From Coprinellus micaceus (lineage: Eukaryota; Basidiomycota; Agaricomycetes; Agaricales; Psathyrellaceae): a DNA stretch of 64,000 nt. A program made the translations under genes and the position numbers. The first letter of the stretch is position 1. Each line of letters starts with the position of its first letter. The notes beneath the pieces were generated by a model. The model searched no databases. It was not told where the DNA came from and saw only the letters and a list, made by a program, of their open reading frames with translations. The stretch lies in the NCBI GenBank assembly GCA_951394405.1, contig OX596339.1, positions 2,542,001 to 2,606,000 on the forward strand, in the 5' to 3' direction. This document shows, in pieces, positions 23,415 through 35,161 of the stretch.

Positions 23415-23963
23415 GTTCTAGGACTGGGGGGGAAGTGAAGAAAGAACTACATCATCCCTGATAGATGTTATATGGGACTTGATAGTGTGGCACGCTGCCT
23501 GCCGGGCCTCATGACTCGACACAGCCTTCCTGCCACCTCCAGCAAGTGCTGTAGAAGGCTATGCAAGTCCGGAGTCACCGGAAAAAGGTGGGCGCTTAAC
23601 GAAGCGTGGTATTTCCGAGGGGAGCAGCTGAGAGCGGATTCCGGAATTTTTGACACGAGGATAAGGTTCCTGGCCATCCCGTGGGCGTCAGAAAAGGACA
23701 AAGCGGCGGTGGGGCTGTCCGGGCGCTTAAATATGCAGTGGGACACGCTGGGTATGCACGTCCTTCATCTGGCTCGGGTCTTGAGGCTATTCAGGAAGAC
23801 ATGGGGGTTGACAGGACGGAAGGGGGCGAGGAAGAGGCCTTCTATGACTGGTGATCGTGATGGCCGTGCAGACACAGCCACCGTGGGTACTCGACTCCAG
23901 CGCACGTCCTTGCTCGTCGCTGTCAACGCCAACGTCCAAAGCCAGTCTCGACGGCGCCCACCC
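23415..23963. promoter_or_regulatory. Divergent promoter with two GGGCGCTTAA words
   Basis: The spacer between the C2H2 factor and the membrane protein. GGGCGCTTAA is at 23590-23599 and 23721-23730, the second extended to AATATG. A long frame runs in from 23472, but family logic (a signal peptide) puts the start of the plus-strand protein at 23964. Confidence 0.5.
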
Positions 23964-25256
23964 ATGCGTCTCCAGGCCACTTGTCTGCTCGCGCTGGCGC
24001 TCTGCCAGGTCGCAGCCGCCTCCAACATTCCCAGACAGGAGTCTTCCACCACAACAACATCCGCAGCCTCAACGCCGCCGCCCACCTCCACGACGACGAC
24101 GACGACCTCCTCTTCCTCCTCCTCCTCCACGACGACGACGACCACACCCGCCACATCCACCGAAACAACCCAGTCCACCACCAGCACCACCTCCCCAACC
24201 AACACACCCCCACCTGAGACGACCACCGCCAACCCAAACACCCCTCCGCCAGGGACGACCACATTCTTGACCACTGAAGCCGATGGAGACGTTGCTACTC
24301 TAGTGCTCACCCAAACGGGTTCCTCAACAACCTCTTCGGCGTCTGCATCCGCTACTGCCAACAGCGACAATGCGGACGATAGCCCCGCAATCGGCACTGG
24401 CGCTATTGTTGGGATGTCGGTAGCAGGAGGTCTTGCCCTCATTGGAATCATCGCGTTCTTTGTCTGGAAATTCACCAGGAAACGGTCCACCTTTGACGAC
24501 AGTACGCAAATTTCCTTTTTTTCTCTCTTTCACTTTCATCGGGCAATCTCATTCATTCAATTGCGGCACACAGATGAAGCCATCAAATGGCCAGATCTCA
24601 ACTCACACAGCGGTGCAGACGCTGGTGTTGCTGTACCCGCACACACCACTGGACGTTCTGGAGGATTCGATAGCCAATCCGAGACGACTGGTTCTCTCAT
24701 GCACGCCGACAACTACTCCACTGCCGACTTCTCTTCGAATGATCCCTACGCAGTCCCTCCTCTGCCTCACCTCAACCCCAACCAGCCATACCGTGACGAC
24801 CCCACCGCTGCTGGTGGCTATTACGATCCATATCGCGGCCCTGTACCTGGCACAGTCGATCATGGCACTGGCGAATGGCAAGGCGAGGCGATACCCATGC
24901 AGCAAATACAGCACCAGCAAACGGGTGGAGGCTTCCCCGGAGGGGGATATGATCAAGTTGGGTTTGAACAACCAGGGTACAACGCTGGTCGTGCTTCTCC
25001 CGGGCCTCATGCTGCGTTTGCTGGTGAGCAACTTGGACGGACAGGCAGCCCTGCGCCTATGGCACCGCCGTACCAGCAGGGAGTCCACGACGGCTACGAC
25101 GGATCGATGCCTCCGCAGGCCGGAAGACAGAGCCCGGGTCCGCAGCAGGCGTACGGTGGGAGGATGTCCCCTGGCCCGAATATGGCATATAACAACACTG
25201 GTTATAACCAGGGGCCAGCACCAGGTTACCATGATGCGGCGTATGGGCCTCGCTAG
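23964..25256 (+). CDS. Ser/Thr-rich single-pass membrane protein
   Basis: Two exons, 23964-24501 and 24574-25256, give 406 residues. The start was chosen because it gives a signal peptide (MRLQATCLLALALCQVAAAS). A Thr/Ser/Pro-rich ectodomain of about 120 residues follows, including poly-Thr and poly-Ser runs coded by ACG/TCC microsatellites. One transmembrane helix (GAIVGMSVAGGLALIGIIAFFVW) and a basic stop KFTRKR come next. The cytosolic tail is rich in Pro, Gly, Gln and Tyr. The layout resembles Mid2/Wsc-type wall sensors and other fungal mucin-like proteins, but no cysteine-rich WSC domain is present. Function unknown. Confidence 0.8.
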   Translation: MRLQATCLLALALCQVAAASNIPRQESSTTTTSAASTPPPTSTTTTTTSSSSSSSTTTTTTPATSTETTQSTTSTTSPTNTPPPETTTANPNTPPPGTTTFLTTEADGDVATLVLTQTGSSTTSSASASATANSDNADDSPAIGTGAIVGMSVAGGLALIGIIAFFVWKFTRKRSTFDDSTQISFFSLFHFHRAISFIQLRHTDEAIKWPDLNSHSGADAGVAVPAHTTGRSGGFDSQSETTGSLMHADNYSTADFSSNDPYAVPPLPHLNPNQPYRDDPTAAGGYYDPYRGPVPGTVDHGTGEWQGEAIPMQQIQHQQTGGGFPGGGYDQVGFEQPGYNAGRASPGPHAAFAGEQLGRTGSPAPMAPPYQQGVHDGYDGSMPPQAGRQSPGPQQAYGGRMSPGPNMAYNNTGYNQGPAPGYHDAAYGPR

Positions 25257-25708
25257 CTGAGCTGAGATGTGCGGGTTGGCTGTGCATTGAAGGGTTTGCC
25301 GCTTGGACGAACGGTTTTTGTGCGGGGCGTTGTGTGATTGATATGTAGTTGCTTCATGGTTTTCATTTGTGCTTGGATCTTCCTTTCTTGCTTGCTCTGC
25401 TAGTCCAATAATGCCCTCTAATACATACAGACCTATTACACAGCCCTGCCGCCCTGCCTTGAACAGCCTTCCCTTTCCATAGACCCTTCTCTCTCACAGC
25501 TCAGACGAAGCGCAGGCGGTGAGGCAGAGCTTAGCTGCGGCGACTAACCTCGGGCACGGCGCTGATGGTGCACGTGACGGCAACTGCGATCAGTTGGATG
25601 ATGGCGTCCCTATAGGTTCGCCTGCGAGTTCAACCCTCAGATTCCATTTCTCCTCTTCCTATACCACCCTTTCGTATACCAGAACTAGAAGAGCGTATAC
25701 CTGCAAAA
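25257..25708. other. Spacer
   Basis: About 450 bases, containing the 3' end of the membrane protein gene and the region ahead of the small frame at 25709. Nothing else is seen. Confidence 0.35.
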
Positions 25709-25825
25709 ATGGGTGTTCTCGACAAACTATCGGACATCGTGGGCAAGTTTGGGCCCAAGAAGAGCGGAGGGTTCTCAGGTGGAGGCATTGGGAATGGGCA
25801 CGGCATGGTTCCTTTTGACGATAAT
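25709..25825 (+). CDS. Orphan first exon or short frame (MGVLDKLSDIVGKFG)
   Basis: A clean start reading MGVLDKLSDIVGKFGPKK, then a Gly-rich stretch ending MVPFDDN, followed by a GTGAGC donor at 25826. The next exon was not found with confidence. A frame reading VTDTLFHRWRKNDEEDIEKR starts near 25921 but has no AG acceptor directly before it. Splicing in phase onto the membrane protein exon at 26346 is possible but would need an intron of about 520 bases. It may be a small gene of its own or a gene broken downstream. Confidence 0.35.
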
Positions 25826-26345
25826 GTGAGCTTTTCTCTTTCGAAGCTGCGGATACGAGTAGGAATGCACGAGGACACCTTTTTCCCGTTTCTCGATCGC
25901 CTGAGTTTTGCCCATTTACGTCACCGATACCCTATTCCATCGTTGGCGGAAGAACGATGAGGAGGACATCGAAAAGAGGCGCCCACTGAACGCCGGTTTC
26001 CTCCTATCATTGGTTTCGGTATTCCGAATTCAGCCTGTGTCGCGATCGAAGAGTTCTGGTACTCGAACCTTGCGGAAATGAACACCAACGCGGAAGGATG
26101 CGTCTTTGTGTCTCGATCGTTGGTTTCCATTCATTTACGTAACCGCTACACACCCCAACCGCCGTACCCAGTCTCTAATGGACGATGGGGACGACTATGA
26201 CCGTCGACAAGACCACCGAGGGCACCCTGGCCTTCCTCCTACTCCTTCCCCTGGCATGGGTAATCTGGGTTTGGGTTGTGTCGCGTTTCTCTCCTCTTAA
26301 TACCGCTCGTCTCGCTTAGAGGATGAGTACTAACTGGAATTTCAG

Positions 26346-27625
26346 ATGATCGTCTCAAAACCAGCCATTATCGCCCACAGCGGCCAGATATTTTTCAACT
26401 TCCTCGCCATGGCGTGCTACGCGAGCGTAGCATCGTTCCAGGCCAAGCACAATGTCGGGCCTTGTACGTGTTCCAACCATTTCATAAGAGGGACTTAATC
26501 TGACCGACCAACGCGTAGCCGGCCTCTCAGGATTCTCGATCTTCGTCTCCATCGCAGGAATCCTCCTTTCCGGCTTCATGCTCCTCGTCCCCGTTGCCTA
26601 CGAGCGGTACGACAAGTTCGTTCAGCTTGCACGGACACTCAAGGAGGCGCGCGTGAGCTTTATCCTCACGGGAACCGGAGCGACTTTCTCCTTGCTCATC
26701 GCGTACGTGCAGTGCCTTTTAATTTGCGAAGGCGGTGTACTGGTACTAATCGGTGAACACAGCTTCATCTCGACCATCTCAGTATGGACTCAGCCGGGGT
26801 GTAAAGACGCCTCGAAGGATCCCAGTGCGGAAGAGCAAGGCGATGACTTCAAGAACGGCCTGCCAGGGTGGTGTAATACCAAAAAAGCCGCATCCATCTT
26901 CTTCTGGATCGCCTTCCGTAAGAAGTTTCCTTCCATCCACACCCTTCATTCAACCTGCTAATTACGCACCCGTTCCAGTCTTCTGGGGCGCCTCCGTCGG
27001 GCTCCTAATCTGGGATTGGCGCAGCGGCCGTCTCAGCCCCCACGTGCACCGCGACCCACCCTTCACGCGTCCCCAAGCCTCCGAAGACGACGACGAAGAC
27101 GGCGGGTTCACCCACATTCGGCGCAACGACATCGAAGACGCCCCCTCCTCCCCCCTTGCCCCCACCGGCAACAACCCCTTCAACGACCCTTCCTCCACCA
27201 GCTACTCAAATGCCAACAACAACTCATATCCAGGATATTCCGGCACAGCTTCCGCCATCCCCCCAGTCACAGCCGCCTCCTACAACGTCCCAGCAGGACG
27301 GCCAAGTATGGACGCCTACGGCGCGTTTTCTGATCCCGCACCGACAGGGTTTGGCACGTCGTATGCTGGGTACTCACAACCCTCACAGCCGCACTACCAA
27401 TCGTCGTCCCCTGCACCGAGGCCACACAGTGCTGCCCCACCGTCGTCCTTGGGTGTGGGAGGAGCTCCGTTGCTGCCTGAACCCGACCTGGGCCCGAGAG
27501 TGAGCAGGACGATGCAGTATGCGGATCCGTATGCGGCGGTTAGGGCGAATATCGCGGGCGCGACGACGACGAGTCCGACGGCAGGAGCCCCACCCAGCTA
27601 CGAGACGTACGGGGGGTATCGGTGA
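26346..27625 (+). CDS. Four-helix (MARVEL/SUR7-like) membrane protein
   Basis: Four exons, 26346-26463, 26519-26702, 26763-26917 and 26979-27625, give 367 residues in one frame. Four hydrophobic segments are visible: GQIFFNFLAMACYASVASF, FSIFVSIAGILLSGFMLLVPV, VSFILTGTGATFSLLIAFIS and AASIFFWIAFLFWGASVGLLI. A loop with CKDASKDP and GLPGWCNT lies before the fourth, perhaps disulphide linked. The C-terminal half is a soluble Ser/Pro/Tyr-rich tail. This is the general shape of fungal MARVEL-type proteins of the plasma membrane; the name is inference. The ATG comes directly after an AG, so a 5' exon upstream is possible. Confidence 0.75.
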
Positions 27626-28869
27626 GCGGTGAGTGAGTTGCAAAGGCGCTGGAAGGGTGGTCGTATGAGGTGTGGCGATTATGTTGGAGGGATACGGTAC
27701 CGCCAGGACCGCTTCCCTTTGTGTTTTACTTGGCTTTAACTATACCACATGCCCCATCCTTTTCACTTCCCTCTTCTTGGACGCCACGACGTTATGACCA
27801 GACGAACGAAGACACGGACTGTAGCGTCTTATCCCCAAAGCCTGTGGCTTCATCCCTTAACGAACTATATAGGACTTGAGAGTCCGGACGTGGACCCATA
27901 TAATGTTTATTGGAAGTGTGTATTGTAATCAATGGACTGCATCTATTTTTCTTCTTCTTCTCTATATTAACGGGACCCCAAGACCAGTAACCGGCGCTCT
28001 CTCCGCTCTCCCTACGAGCAAAACCCTCGACCCTCCTCGTTCTCCGCTGGTTCTCCGCTGGTCATCGATGTTCATGCTTTACAGCGCCGTTTAAGCACAC
28101 TGTTCTCGAGCTGCTTTCCACCTCGTTGGGTCGTGGACCTACAGAGGGTAATACAAGTTGGAAGGAACGTCAAGGCCACGATGCCGTGTTAGGGTGGTCG
28201 AGTGAGATAAAAAAAAATTCGCACCGCCAAACTCATCCTTGGCTTTGGAGCACAGGCCGAGTCAAGTGACGCATGCTATCTTGCAGCGTTGTGTGGTAGA
28301 AGCATCGGAATCAAACACCACATTCGGAGCTAAACTAGATGTCATTATGGGCGCTTGCGGGCGCTTAAATATCAATGCAGAACGTCAGAAGTACACGCAC
28401 GTTCAAAGACTCACAAGACCACGGAGTCCTGAAATCACCTGAGATAGGGCGCGTACCCTGGGGACTTAACACAGCATCGTATGATAGGCTCCGTGCACCG
28501 TTACAGCTGAATATTTACTCCGGGTGAAGTCGAAGATGATACGATGTAAGCAGCTCGATAGAAGTGGTACGAGCAGGGAGGCTTGGCGGAGGAAACATGG
28601 TGCGATATGACATTGGATGTCGGCAAAATTATCTGGTACGACAAAGGGCGGCGGAATAGCAAGCCCTATGATTTTTGAGACGGCAACGGACTATCTGATC
28701 AAAAGATACTGCAGTGGTGTTACAACACTCGATTTTATTGGGCGAGCCGTTCCCGGGGTCGTGTAGGGCAGAGAGTCTCTCAGTCGATATTGAACGGAGC
28801 ACAACAGAGACCCAGTCAACATATAGCATGCACAGACAGCAAAGCACAGAGTAGAACACAGCAGAATGG
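27626..28869. other. Convergent spacer
   Basis: About 1.2 kb between two converging genes, with no convincing gene. It carries GGGCGCTT at 28349 directly followed by GGGCGCTTAAATAT at 28358-28371. A CTCTCCGCT-type repeat lies near 27998-28060. Confidence 0.4.
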
Positions 28870-30463
28870 CTAATAGATATAGGGGAAGATCTTGTACGGA
28901 ACGAGCTTCTTGTACTTCTTCCAGTCCTCTCCGTACCTGTAATGGGGGCGGGTGGTCAGCCTCAAGCGGTGCGAGGAACGGAGGTAGAGAGAGAAAACGC
29001 ACTTCTGTTCACAAGCCTCGTCATCACGCATTTGTCGGTGAACGAGAAGCACGAGGAAGTAGATAGGATAGAAGTAAGTGATCGGGGTCCTGAAGCCCGT
29101 CGGGAGGCACCATGCGAGAGCCATGATGAGGTCACCCCTGGAATGCAAGGGAAGAGCGATGAGTATCGGCCAGACGCGAGCGACAGTGGGACGCACAGAT
29201 AGTTAGGATGCTGGCAAATCCCCCACCACCCAGAGATCAAGAGCTTGGTGCCACGCTTGGTATCCATCGACTTCAGGTCTAAGAAAAAATCGGCCAGTGT
29301 TCAAGCCGAGAGGTAAGATTAGGGACTCACTCTTGGGATTATAACCATTCCTGAAGTTATTCTTGTCCCCGTTGGCAGTCCTGAAGATGTAGTAGCCAAG
29401 CAAGTTGGTACCAATCACGCCGGCGACACCCCAGACGCCGAGTTCGACCGGATGAAATGCGAGGTAGCGGGCTTGCAAGGAGTACGTAAATGGCACCCAG
29501 GCAAGGTCACCAATGGACAACATAAAGCCGAATCCATCAGTGGTAACATCCATGGTCGTATTCAGAGCAGGCTGTGCAAGAAATATTAGTTCATGTGGAA
29601 CCATTTTCAAATATTTCCCAACTCACCTCATTGTAAAGGCCATCGGCAACATACCAGGTCTGGAAGGCGAGGACCAACCACATCGAGTCTGTAACGTTTG
29701 GGAAGCCCCCGCGTCGGACGGCCTGTTCGCAGAGCATGCTGATGTCGATAAGAACCCAAAGTATGAGACCCGGCCTGAGCTCGTTGAAGGTCTTGATATC
29801 GAACCAACCAATCGAGGGGTTGAGCTCGCGGCCAATGAACCAGTCGTAGATCGGGTTGCCTGAGTTGCCGGCGAGGGCGAGGAGGACGTTGTCGTTGCGG
29901 AAAGAAGCGATGTAGACGTAGGTAGCTTGGATAAACGACATGACAATGGAGGCGGTGAGGAGACCGATCCATTTCTCGTAGATGAAGGTGAAGGCTTGGG
30001 GGCCATCTCGGTAGATGAGGCCGGCAACGATACCCAGAGCGAGGAGGAAGGTGGAGAGGGCTGGAGCGTGTCAGTTTGCCATGCCACCGCAGTATGGGCG
30101 CCACTCACCATTGATCTTGTACTGGTGCCTCTTCCCGTTGCGAAGCTGAGTGCCTTCAACCCAATCGCCGGGCAGAACAGCCCACGCAACAACGCAAAAC
30201 GCGTACCAACCGAAGTAAAGGGTGGCAGCCTCGTTGTCCCAAAGACCCTTCCACCAGTTAACGTCCGAAACAGAAGACACGACCACCTCCTTCACGGCGT
30301 CCCATGAGTAGGCATGGGGTGGAGGGCAACCGCCGGTCTGTTCAGAGCACCCAAAGTACAACGCGTAGGAGACTATCGGAACGATAGTAGTGACCACGAG
30401 GGCTCCCGGCACGCCAAAGAATTCGCGGTGTGTCGTCCTTGGGTTGAGGACCGAGGAAGACAT
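28870..30463 (-). CDS. ERG24: Delta(14)-sterol reductase
   Basis: Reduces the C14-15 double bond of sterol intermediates with NADPH in ergosterol synthesis, in the endoplasmic reticulum. The gene is split into about six exons. The N-terminus is [21 protein letters not shown], matching the family start. Several hydrophobic helices follow, with [24 protein letters not shown] and the substrate-side [12 protein letters not shown]. The C-terminal half holds [26 protein letters not shown] and [16 protein letters not shown]. The signature [27 protein letters not shown] and [15 protein letters not shown] come next, and it ends [10 protein letters not shown]. The G-rich loop and PNYLGD motif are typical of ERG24 and the lamin B receptor family. 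Length and motifs suggest an intact gene. Confidence 0.93.
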
Positions 30464-31154
30464 GGTGGTTGAAGGAAGAAAGCTTGAGAGAGCGCTTGAC
30501 GCGCCGCTCAGCGCGTGGATGGGTCGACTTCTAAACCAGGTATGTCTTTCTCACACACCATTGCTCCCGTTCCCACGGGCCAGAGTCAAAGCCAAGCAAA
30601 TTCAGGCTTGGATACACTCAATGGCTGGGATCTCTCAACGAAGGTTCGGTGAAGGTCCGCGGTCGCTCATTGGGAAGTCTCCTCGCAACACACAGAGAGT
30701 TAACTCATTGGAAAGTAGACCAATACCTTCATCAGTTCCTTAAGCACACTGCGCCAGTTCCAAGTCTCAAGAACGGTGAAAAATCAGCATCCTGTCCCCC
30801 GCTGGACGAGGAACAAGCTTTTCGCACCCGCTCCGGCACTTTGTCTCCTTATTTAAGCGCTCCGTCGTATTTTTGCCCAGTTCCGTGCCTTAGCTTGTAC
30901 CCTAGCCACGGAACGGTGCCTATCAGGCGAGTTATGTAATGAAGTCCGCCCGCCGATTTGGACTGACTTTGTCCTCTTCTCTTCATGGCATTCAGCCACA
31001 GCCCAGTCATGCCCCCTTCCTGAATCGCCCATGAATATCCGCATTGTTTCTTTCTTCCTGGTTCTCGACACGTCTCCTGCCCGCACGCCGCCAATACCAG
31101 CGGCGCGTCCCCTCCCCGACGTGAGACAGTGTCCCTTCACAGCCCCTGACCGAC
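30464..31154. promoter_or_regulatory. Divergent promoter, ERG24/hypothetical protein
   Basis: A 690 base spacer between two start codons. ATTTAAGCGC at 30851-30860 is the reverse complement of the GCGCTTAAAT core that recurs elsewhere. No conserved sterol response element could be identified by eye. Confidence 0.4.
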
Positions 31155-32397
31155 ATGCATTTGGCTCAGCGCCTAAATGAACTTGCTCAGGCCAACGCCG
31201 ATGGTCTTTTGAGGTGCGTGTAGGAGTGAATTGGTCCTAATTTCGTAATGATACCTAATGAATTGCAGTGATGATGAGTATCGCCTACTCAGGCAAAACG
31301 CATTTGAGCGATATTCTGGCAATGCCGACGTGCCCGTCGAGAGCTCCGTCGTTCCGACGATCCCAACACGAACCCGCCTTGATACGCCCACCCTCGGAAC
31401 AGACTCGAGAGCCAAATCCAAGGACGGACATCATGGCTTGAAGCTGTCAGTCTCTGGATTGCTGCGACGCGCATCGGACAAGGGGACGTCGGATAACCCT
31501 CCTGCAGAAAGCGGTTCGAAGCGCAGGTTCATTCCACGCTTGTTTAGCCGCAAGCCTGAGCTACCCCAGCTTCGCATCGTCTCGTCACATCCAAACATGC
31601 GATCGCCCCAACCGACACCTCCTCCCTCATCCACCTCCGCCGCCCTTTCCCCGTCACGGTCTCGAGTCCACATCCCACCCCTACACACTCCCTCCGACGA
31701 TCGGCACCTAGTCTCGAGCAAGGATATCCAAGATGCCATTCTGTCCCTCGACACCGAGCTACGTGGACTCGTTGACGCGTTCGACAACCTCGAGCATTCC
31801 GCCGTGCGTCGAATCAAGAAGCAGAGTGCCCGGAGGCTCCCCGCCAATACTCCGGACAGTGTCGACGTTCTCCTCGAGGGCCGCGAATGGCGGGAACACC
31901 GTCGCATTGGCCCACCTAGAGTTCCGTCGACACCGGCGTTCAACGCACGGTATCATGTCACCCTAGAACCTTTCAGTGACGGCCTCTCAGTCTATTCAGG
32001 CCACTCAGAGCGGACGTCATTCTCGTACGCGTCCCCGATAAGTCCAACGCGTAGCATGCACTTCCGCGCGCCGTCTTCTTCTGGACTACAGCGTCAGGCC
32101 TCTGTGTCATCGGCCTCGTCGAAGAGCGGGTCGTTGCTTTCCTCCAATCGTCCAGGTATCTCAGTGTCGATATCTGACAGCTCGTCCAATTTGCCGTTGT
32201 ACACGGCGACGACATTGTCGTCTGTGACGGATGATGACGAGCTAGACGACCTGGAGGACGAGGCGGACCAACTCTCAGAGCTGCATGAAATTCAGCAGCG
32301 AAGAAATGAGGTCGTTTCGCGGTACAATCGCCGCATCGAATATCTCAAGGCCAAGCACAAAGGTGCAGAGCTCCGAGAGCGCGTATCGCGCAAATGA
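31155..32397 (+). CDS. Hypothetical protein with N-terminal LNELAQANADGLLSDDEYRLLRQ motif
   Basis: Two exons, 31155-31213 and 31269-32397, give 395 residues. The first 30 residues form an amphipathic helix ending in DDEYRLLRQ, which resembles short conserved N-termini in basidiomycete proteins. The middle is Ser/Pro-rich with many basic residues. A helical patch KDIQDAILSLDTELRGLVDAFDNLEHSAVRRIKK may be a coiled coil. The last 70 residues are acidic then helical (DDELDDLEDEADQLSELHEIQQRRNEV..YNRRIEYLKAKH). Function unknown. It might be a scaffold or cortical protein. Confidence 0.75.
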
Positions 32398-32746
32398 GCA
32401 CGAATACCCCCCTCGTTCCATGTCCCTTTCTCATCGTTCTGTCATTTCTTCGACTTCATCCAGTCTGCTGCTTTGTTCGCTTTGTCGTCACGATCTGTCA
32501 TGTTCTTTTTTGATCCACATTCATGTAGCCATACGACCTTCATTAACATTTCGTTCCATGTTTCCAGCAATCTTCTCCTCTATGTACTTGCACAAGATTT
32601 AATGGGGAATCCTTTGGTTAGGTTCAAGCTATCTTACGGTACGTTAAATACTCGATACAATTTGTACAGTACCGCATAATCCGATGAAAGAGAGTCGCGC
32701 ACATAGGACCCACCCTTGGAGGTCATTAGAACTATCGACCTCACCC
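32398..32746. other. Convergent spacer
   Basis: About 350 bases between the stop codons of the hypothetical gene and acetate kinase. It is T-rich after 32480 and should hold both 3' ends. No gene is seen. Confidence 0.4.
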
Positions 32747-34271
32747 TCACCATCGAGTTTCATCACGCGCGCAATCATTCGCCATTTCGAACTAGGGGCC
32801 CAGAGAATTAATCAGACTCCAGTGGCCACCAAAGAAAATTTCAACGCACCTGCTCGTCTGTACGGCACACCAGGATCTCTTTCTTCCTCCCTCCCGCACC
32901 AGGGACAGACCTCCCAGTCCCATCAACGCTGATCTTGAACACCTCGTCGCCATTCTTCGACGCCGCCTGATTCCGCTCTTGGTCCAGCACCTCAAACCCT
33001 ACAGTCCTCACCCTTTCCGCAACTTTCTCTCTCAATTGCACACTCTTCTCCCCAATCCCACCTGCAAAGACCAAGGCGTCGACCTCTCCCTCCAGTTTGA
33101 GATAATACGAACCAACGTAGTTCAATACCCGGTCCGTGAACATATCAAACGCTAATCTGCATGAATTCCGCTCTGCGATACTTGGGTCGGGGTTATCCAA
33201 CTCGGCCTTGCTCGTTATCACCCCAAAGTCGGTCGTCCCAGTTAGAACCTTCCATCCAGCGTGCCTGTTGAGGATGTCCTCGGCGACGGTGACGTCGACG
33301 TTGGATGCGGCGCTGGGATCGTGTGTGATCTTCCCGGCACGGTTAGTGTAGTGGAAGATGAGGGAGGGGTCGATGGCGCCACTGCGGGTTGCCCCAGGGA
33401 GCCCGTTAAGAGGCGTGAGGCCCATGGAGGTGTCGAGGGAGAGCCCATTTTTAATCGCGCAGGCGGATGCACCGGACCCAAGGTGGAGGACGATGAGGTT
33501 GAGGGATTCACTAGGGCGTTGGAGGTGCTCGGCGACGGCGCGCAGAACGTATGCATCTGATTAAACGCATGAGATCCTGGTGAGGATAGAAAACAGTGTG
33601 GGTGGACGTACAGCTAAGTCCGTGGAATCCATATTTCTTGAGACCTTTGCGCTTCGCGATTTCCTGGTCTATCGGATAGCTCGCGACATGCGCGGGGATG
33701 GGTCGATGGAATGTGGTGTCAAAGTACGCGATAGAGACGGCTTTAGGCATCTTCTCTATGCAAGCATGGATTACGGAGAGCGCTGCTCCGTTGTGTCTAT
33801 TTCCACACGGTCAAAGGCGCACAACGAGCTGGGATAAAATGCGCAGGCTTACAGAGGCGCGAGGTCGGAGAGGTGTTCAATCTCCTCATATGACTCTTTG
33901 TCGATGATAACAGGTTTCGAATAGTTTCCCCCGTGCACGACACGGTGACAGATATAGGCGACTTGCTCGGGCTGAATGGAAGCGTCTTCCTCCAGCCGCC
34001 GCAGGAAGTGAGCGAAGGCAGTCGCATGGTCCTTGATCGCCTCAACGGACTCCTCCTTCTCGGCACCAGAGGAAACGGAACCCGACTGTTCGATCTTGAA
34101 CTTGAACTTGGCCGGAGGAGCGGTGATATTCGATATGGACGCGTTGAGAACGAGGTCCACACGCGCGTCAGAGCCAAGCTGTTGGGTTCGTAAATCGCGT
34201 CGAGAGTAGAGGGTGATTTTGAGGGACGATGAACCAGAGTTGAGGGACAGTATCAGGTTTCCAGAAGGCAT
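32747..34271 (-). CDS. ackA: Acetate kinase
   Basis: Interconverts acetyl phosphate plus ADP and acetate plus ATP. Exons run from 34271 with introns near 33847-33790, 33611-33555 and 32849-32792, the last exon being 32791-32747 (FEMANDCARDETRW). Landmarks: LSLNSGSSSLK at the N-terminus (phosphate-binding Asn), CHRVVHGG, IAYFDTTFH (catalytic Asp), KKYGFHGLS, VLHLGSGASACAIKNG, DTSMGLTPLNGLPGATRSGAIDPS and FAGGIGEKS. An in-frame ATG at 34298 would add nine residues; the start at 34271 matches the family better. The phosphoketolase gene starts 890 bases away on the other strand and supplies acetyl phosphate, so the two form a pathway pair. Confidence 0.96.
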
Positions 34272-35161
34272 TGTGGGTATTGACAAGCAGTTGGTCAAGT
34301 GAGATGGAAATGGGGTGCTTGCTGCATTTGTCGGGGCACGTTGGTAAATAAGAGGGTGGTCATAGAGGCACCTATGATGTCAGTCTAGCCCAAGGACGGA
34401 GGAGCCAAGGGTGGACTTAGTGCCACGCAGAGCCTCAGGCCTCAGGAACTTGTGGAGGCGATTGCGACACGGTCTAGCCATACTCCAGACTCACAACTCG
34501 TCCAAGCTGTCATTGGGCTGGCTTCTGTGATAGGTCGTCTTCCGGCGCCAATTAGCAGTGCCTCACCCTATCGTTGGTCGGAGGTGCGCATCGCGGCGTT
34601 GGAGGGGGAAGCCCAACTCTAGAACCTACTGTTTAAATTCCATTGAAACGCTGATAACGCAGACGGCCCATCCAGAATCCTCTATTGGATGAGTGTCATC
34701 CCGGTTCTGGTGACAGTTGCCAGAACACACCATCGAGTCTGGATTGCCAGAGAACCTCGGAGAATTAGCAGGCATGGCTGAGGAGTCGATGCGAAAGCTC
34801 CAGGAAAACGCCTTGTTGAAAGTGCTGCAGATCTTTGAAAATGGGCCTCTGTGAGATATCCCGAACTGCAGTCAGGTGCCCGGAGAACATGGGGGAGGAC
34901 AAGGAACGAACGCTGGAACAGGCCAATGAGAGGACCAGGCTCGATCATTCCAAGAATAGAACTGTAGATCCCCATTTAGCGCGGACCCTATCTGGACTCT
35001 GGACCTCTCTCTCGGCCCTTCATCATCGACTTGTGCTTTGGCCCCAATCCCTGCGCCATGGCGGTATATAAAGCCATTCACACCGCAGCGATATCACTAA
35101 CACACAACACTCACATTCTACCCCCTCTTCGTACTAGGCCCACAGTTTACTCGATACCCTG
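34272..35161. promoter_or_regulatory. Shared divergent promoter, ackA/xfp
   Basis: The 890 bases between acetate kinase and phosphoketolase. TATATAAA at 35065-35072 lies 90-97 bases before the phosphoketolase ATG and is a good TATA box. TTTAGCGCGG near 34977 is a variant of the recurring GCGCTTAA core. No gene is seen. Confidence 0.6.

Noticed and set aside
23472..23963. N-terminal extension of the Ser/Thr-rich membrane protein
   Set aside because: The in-frame extension covers the promoter and the internal ATG at 23964 gives a clear signal peptide.
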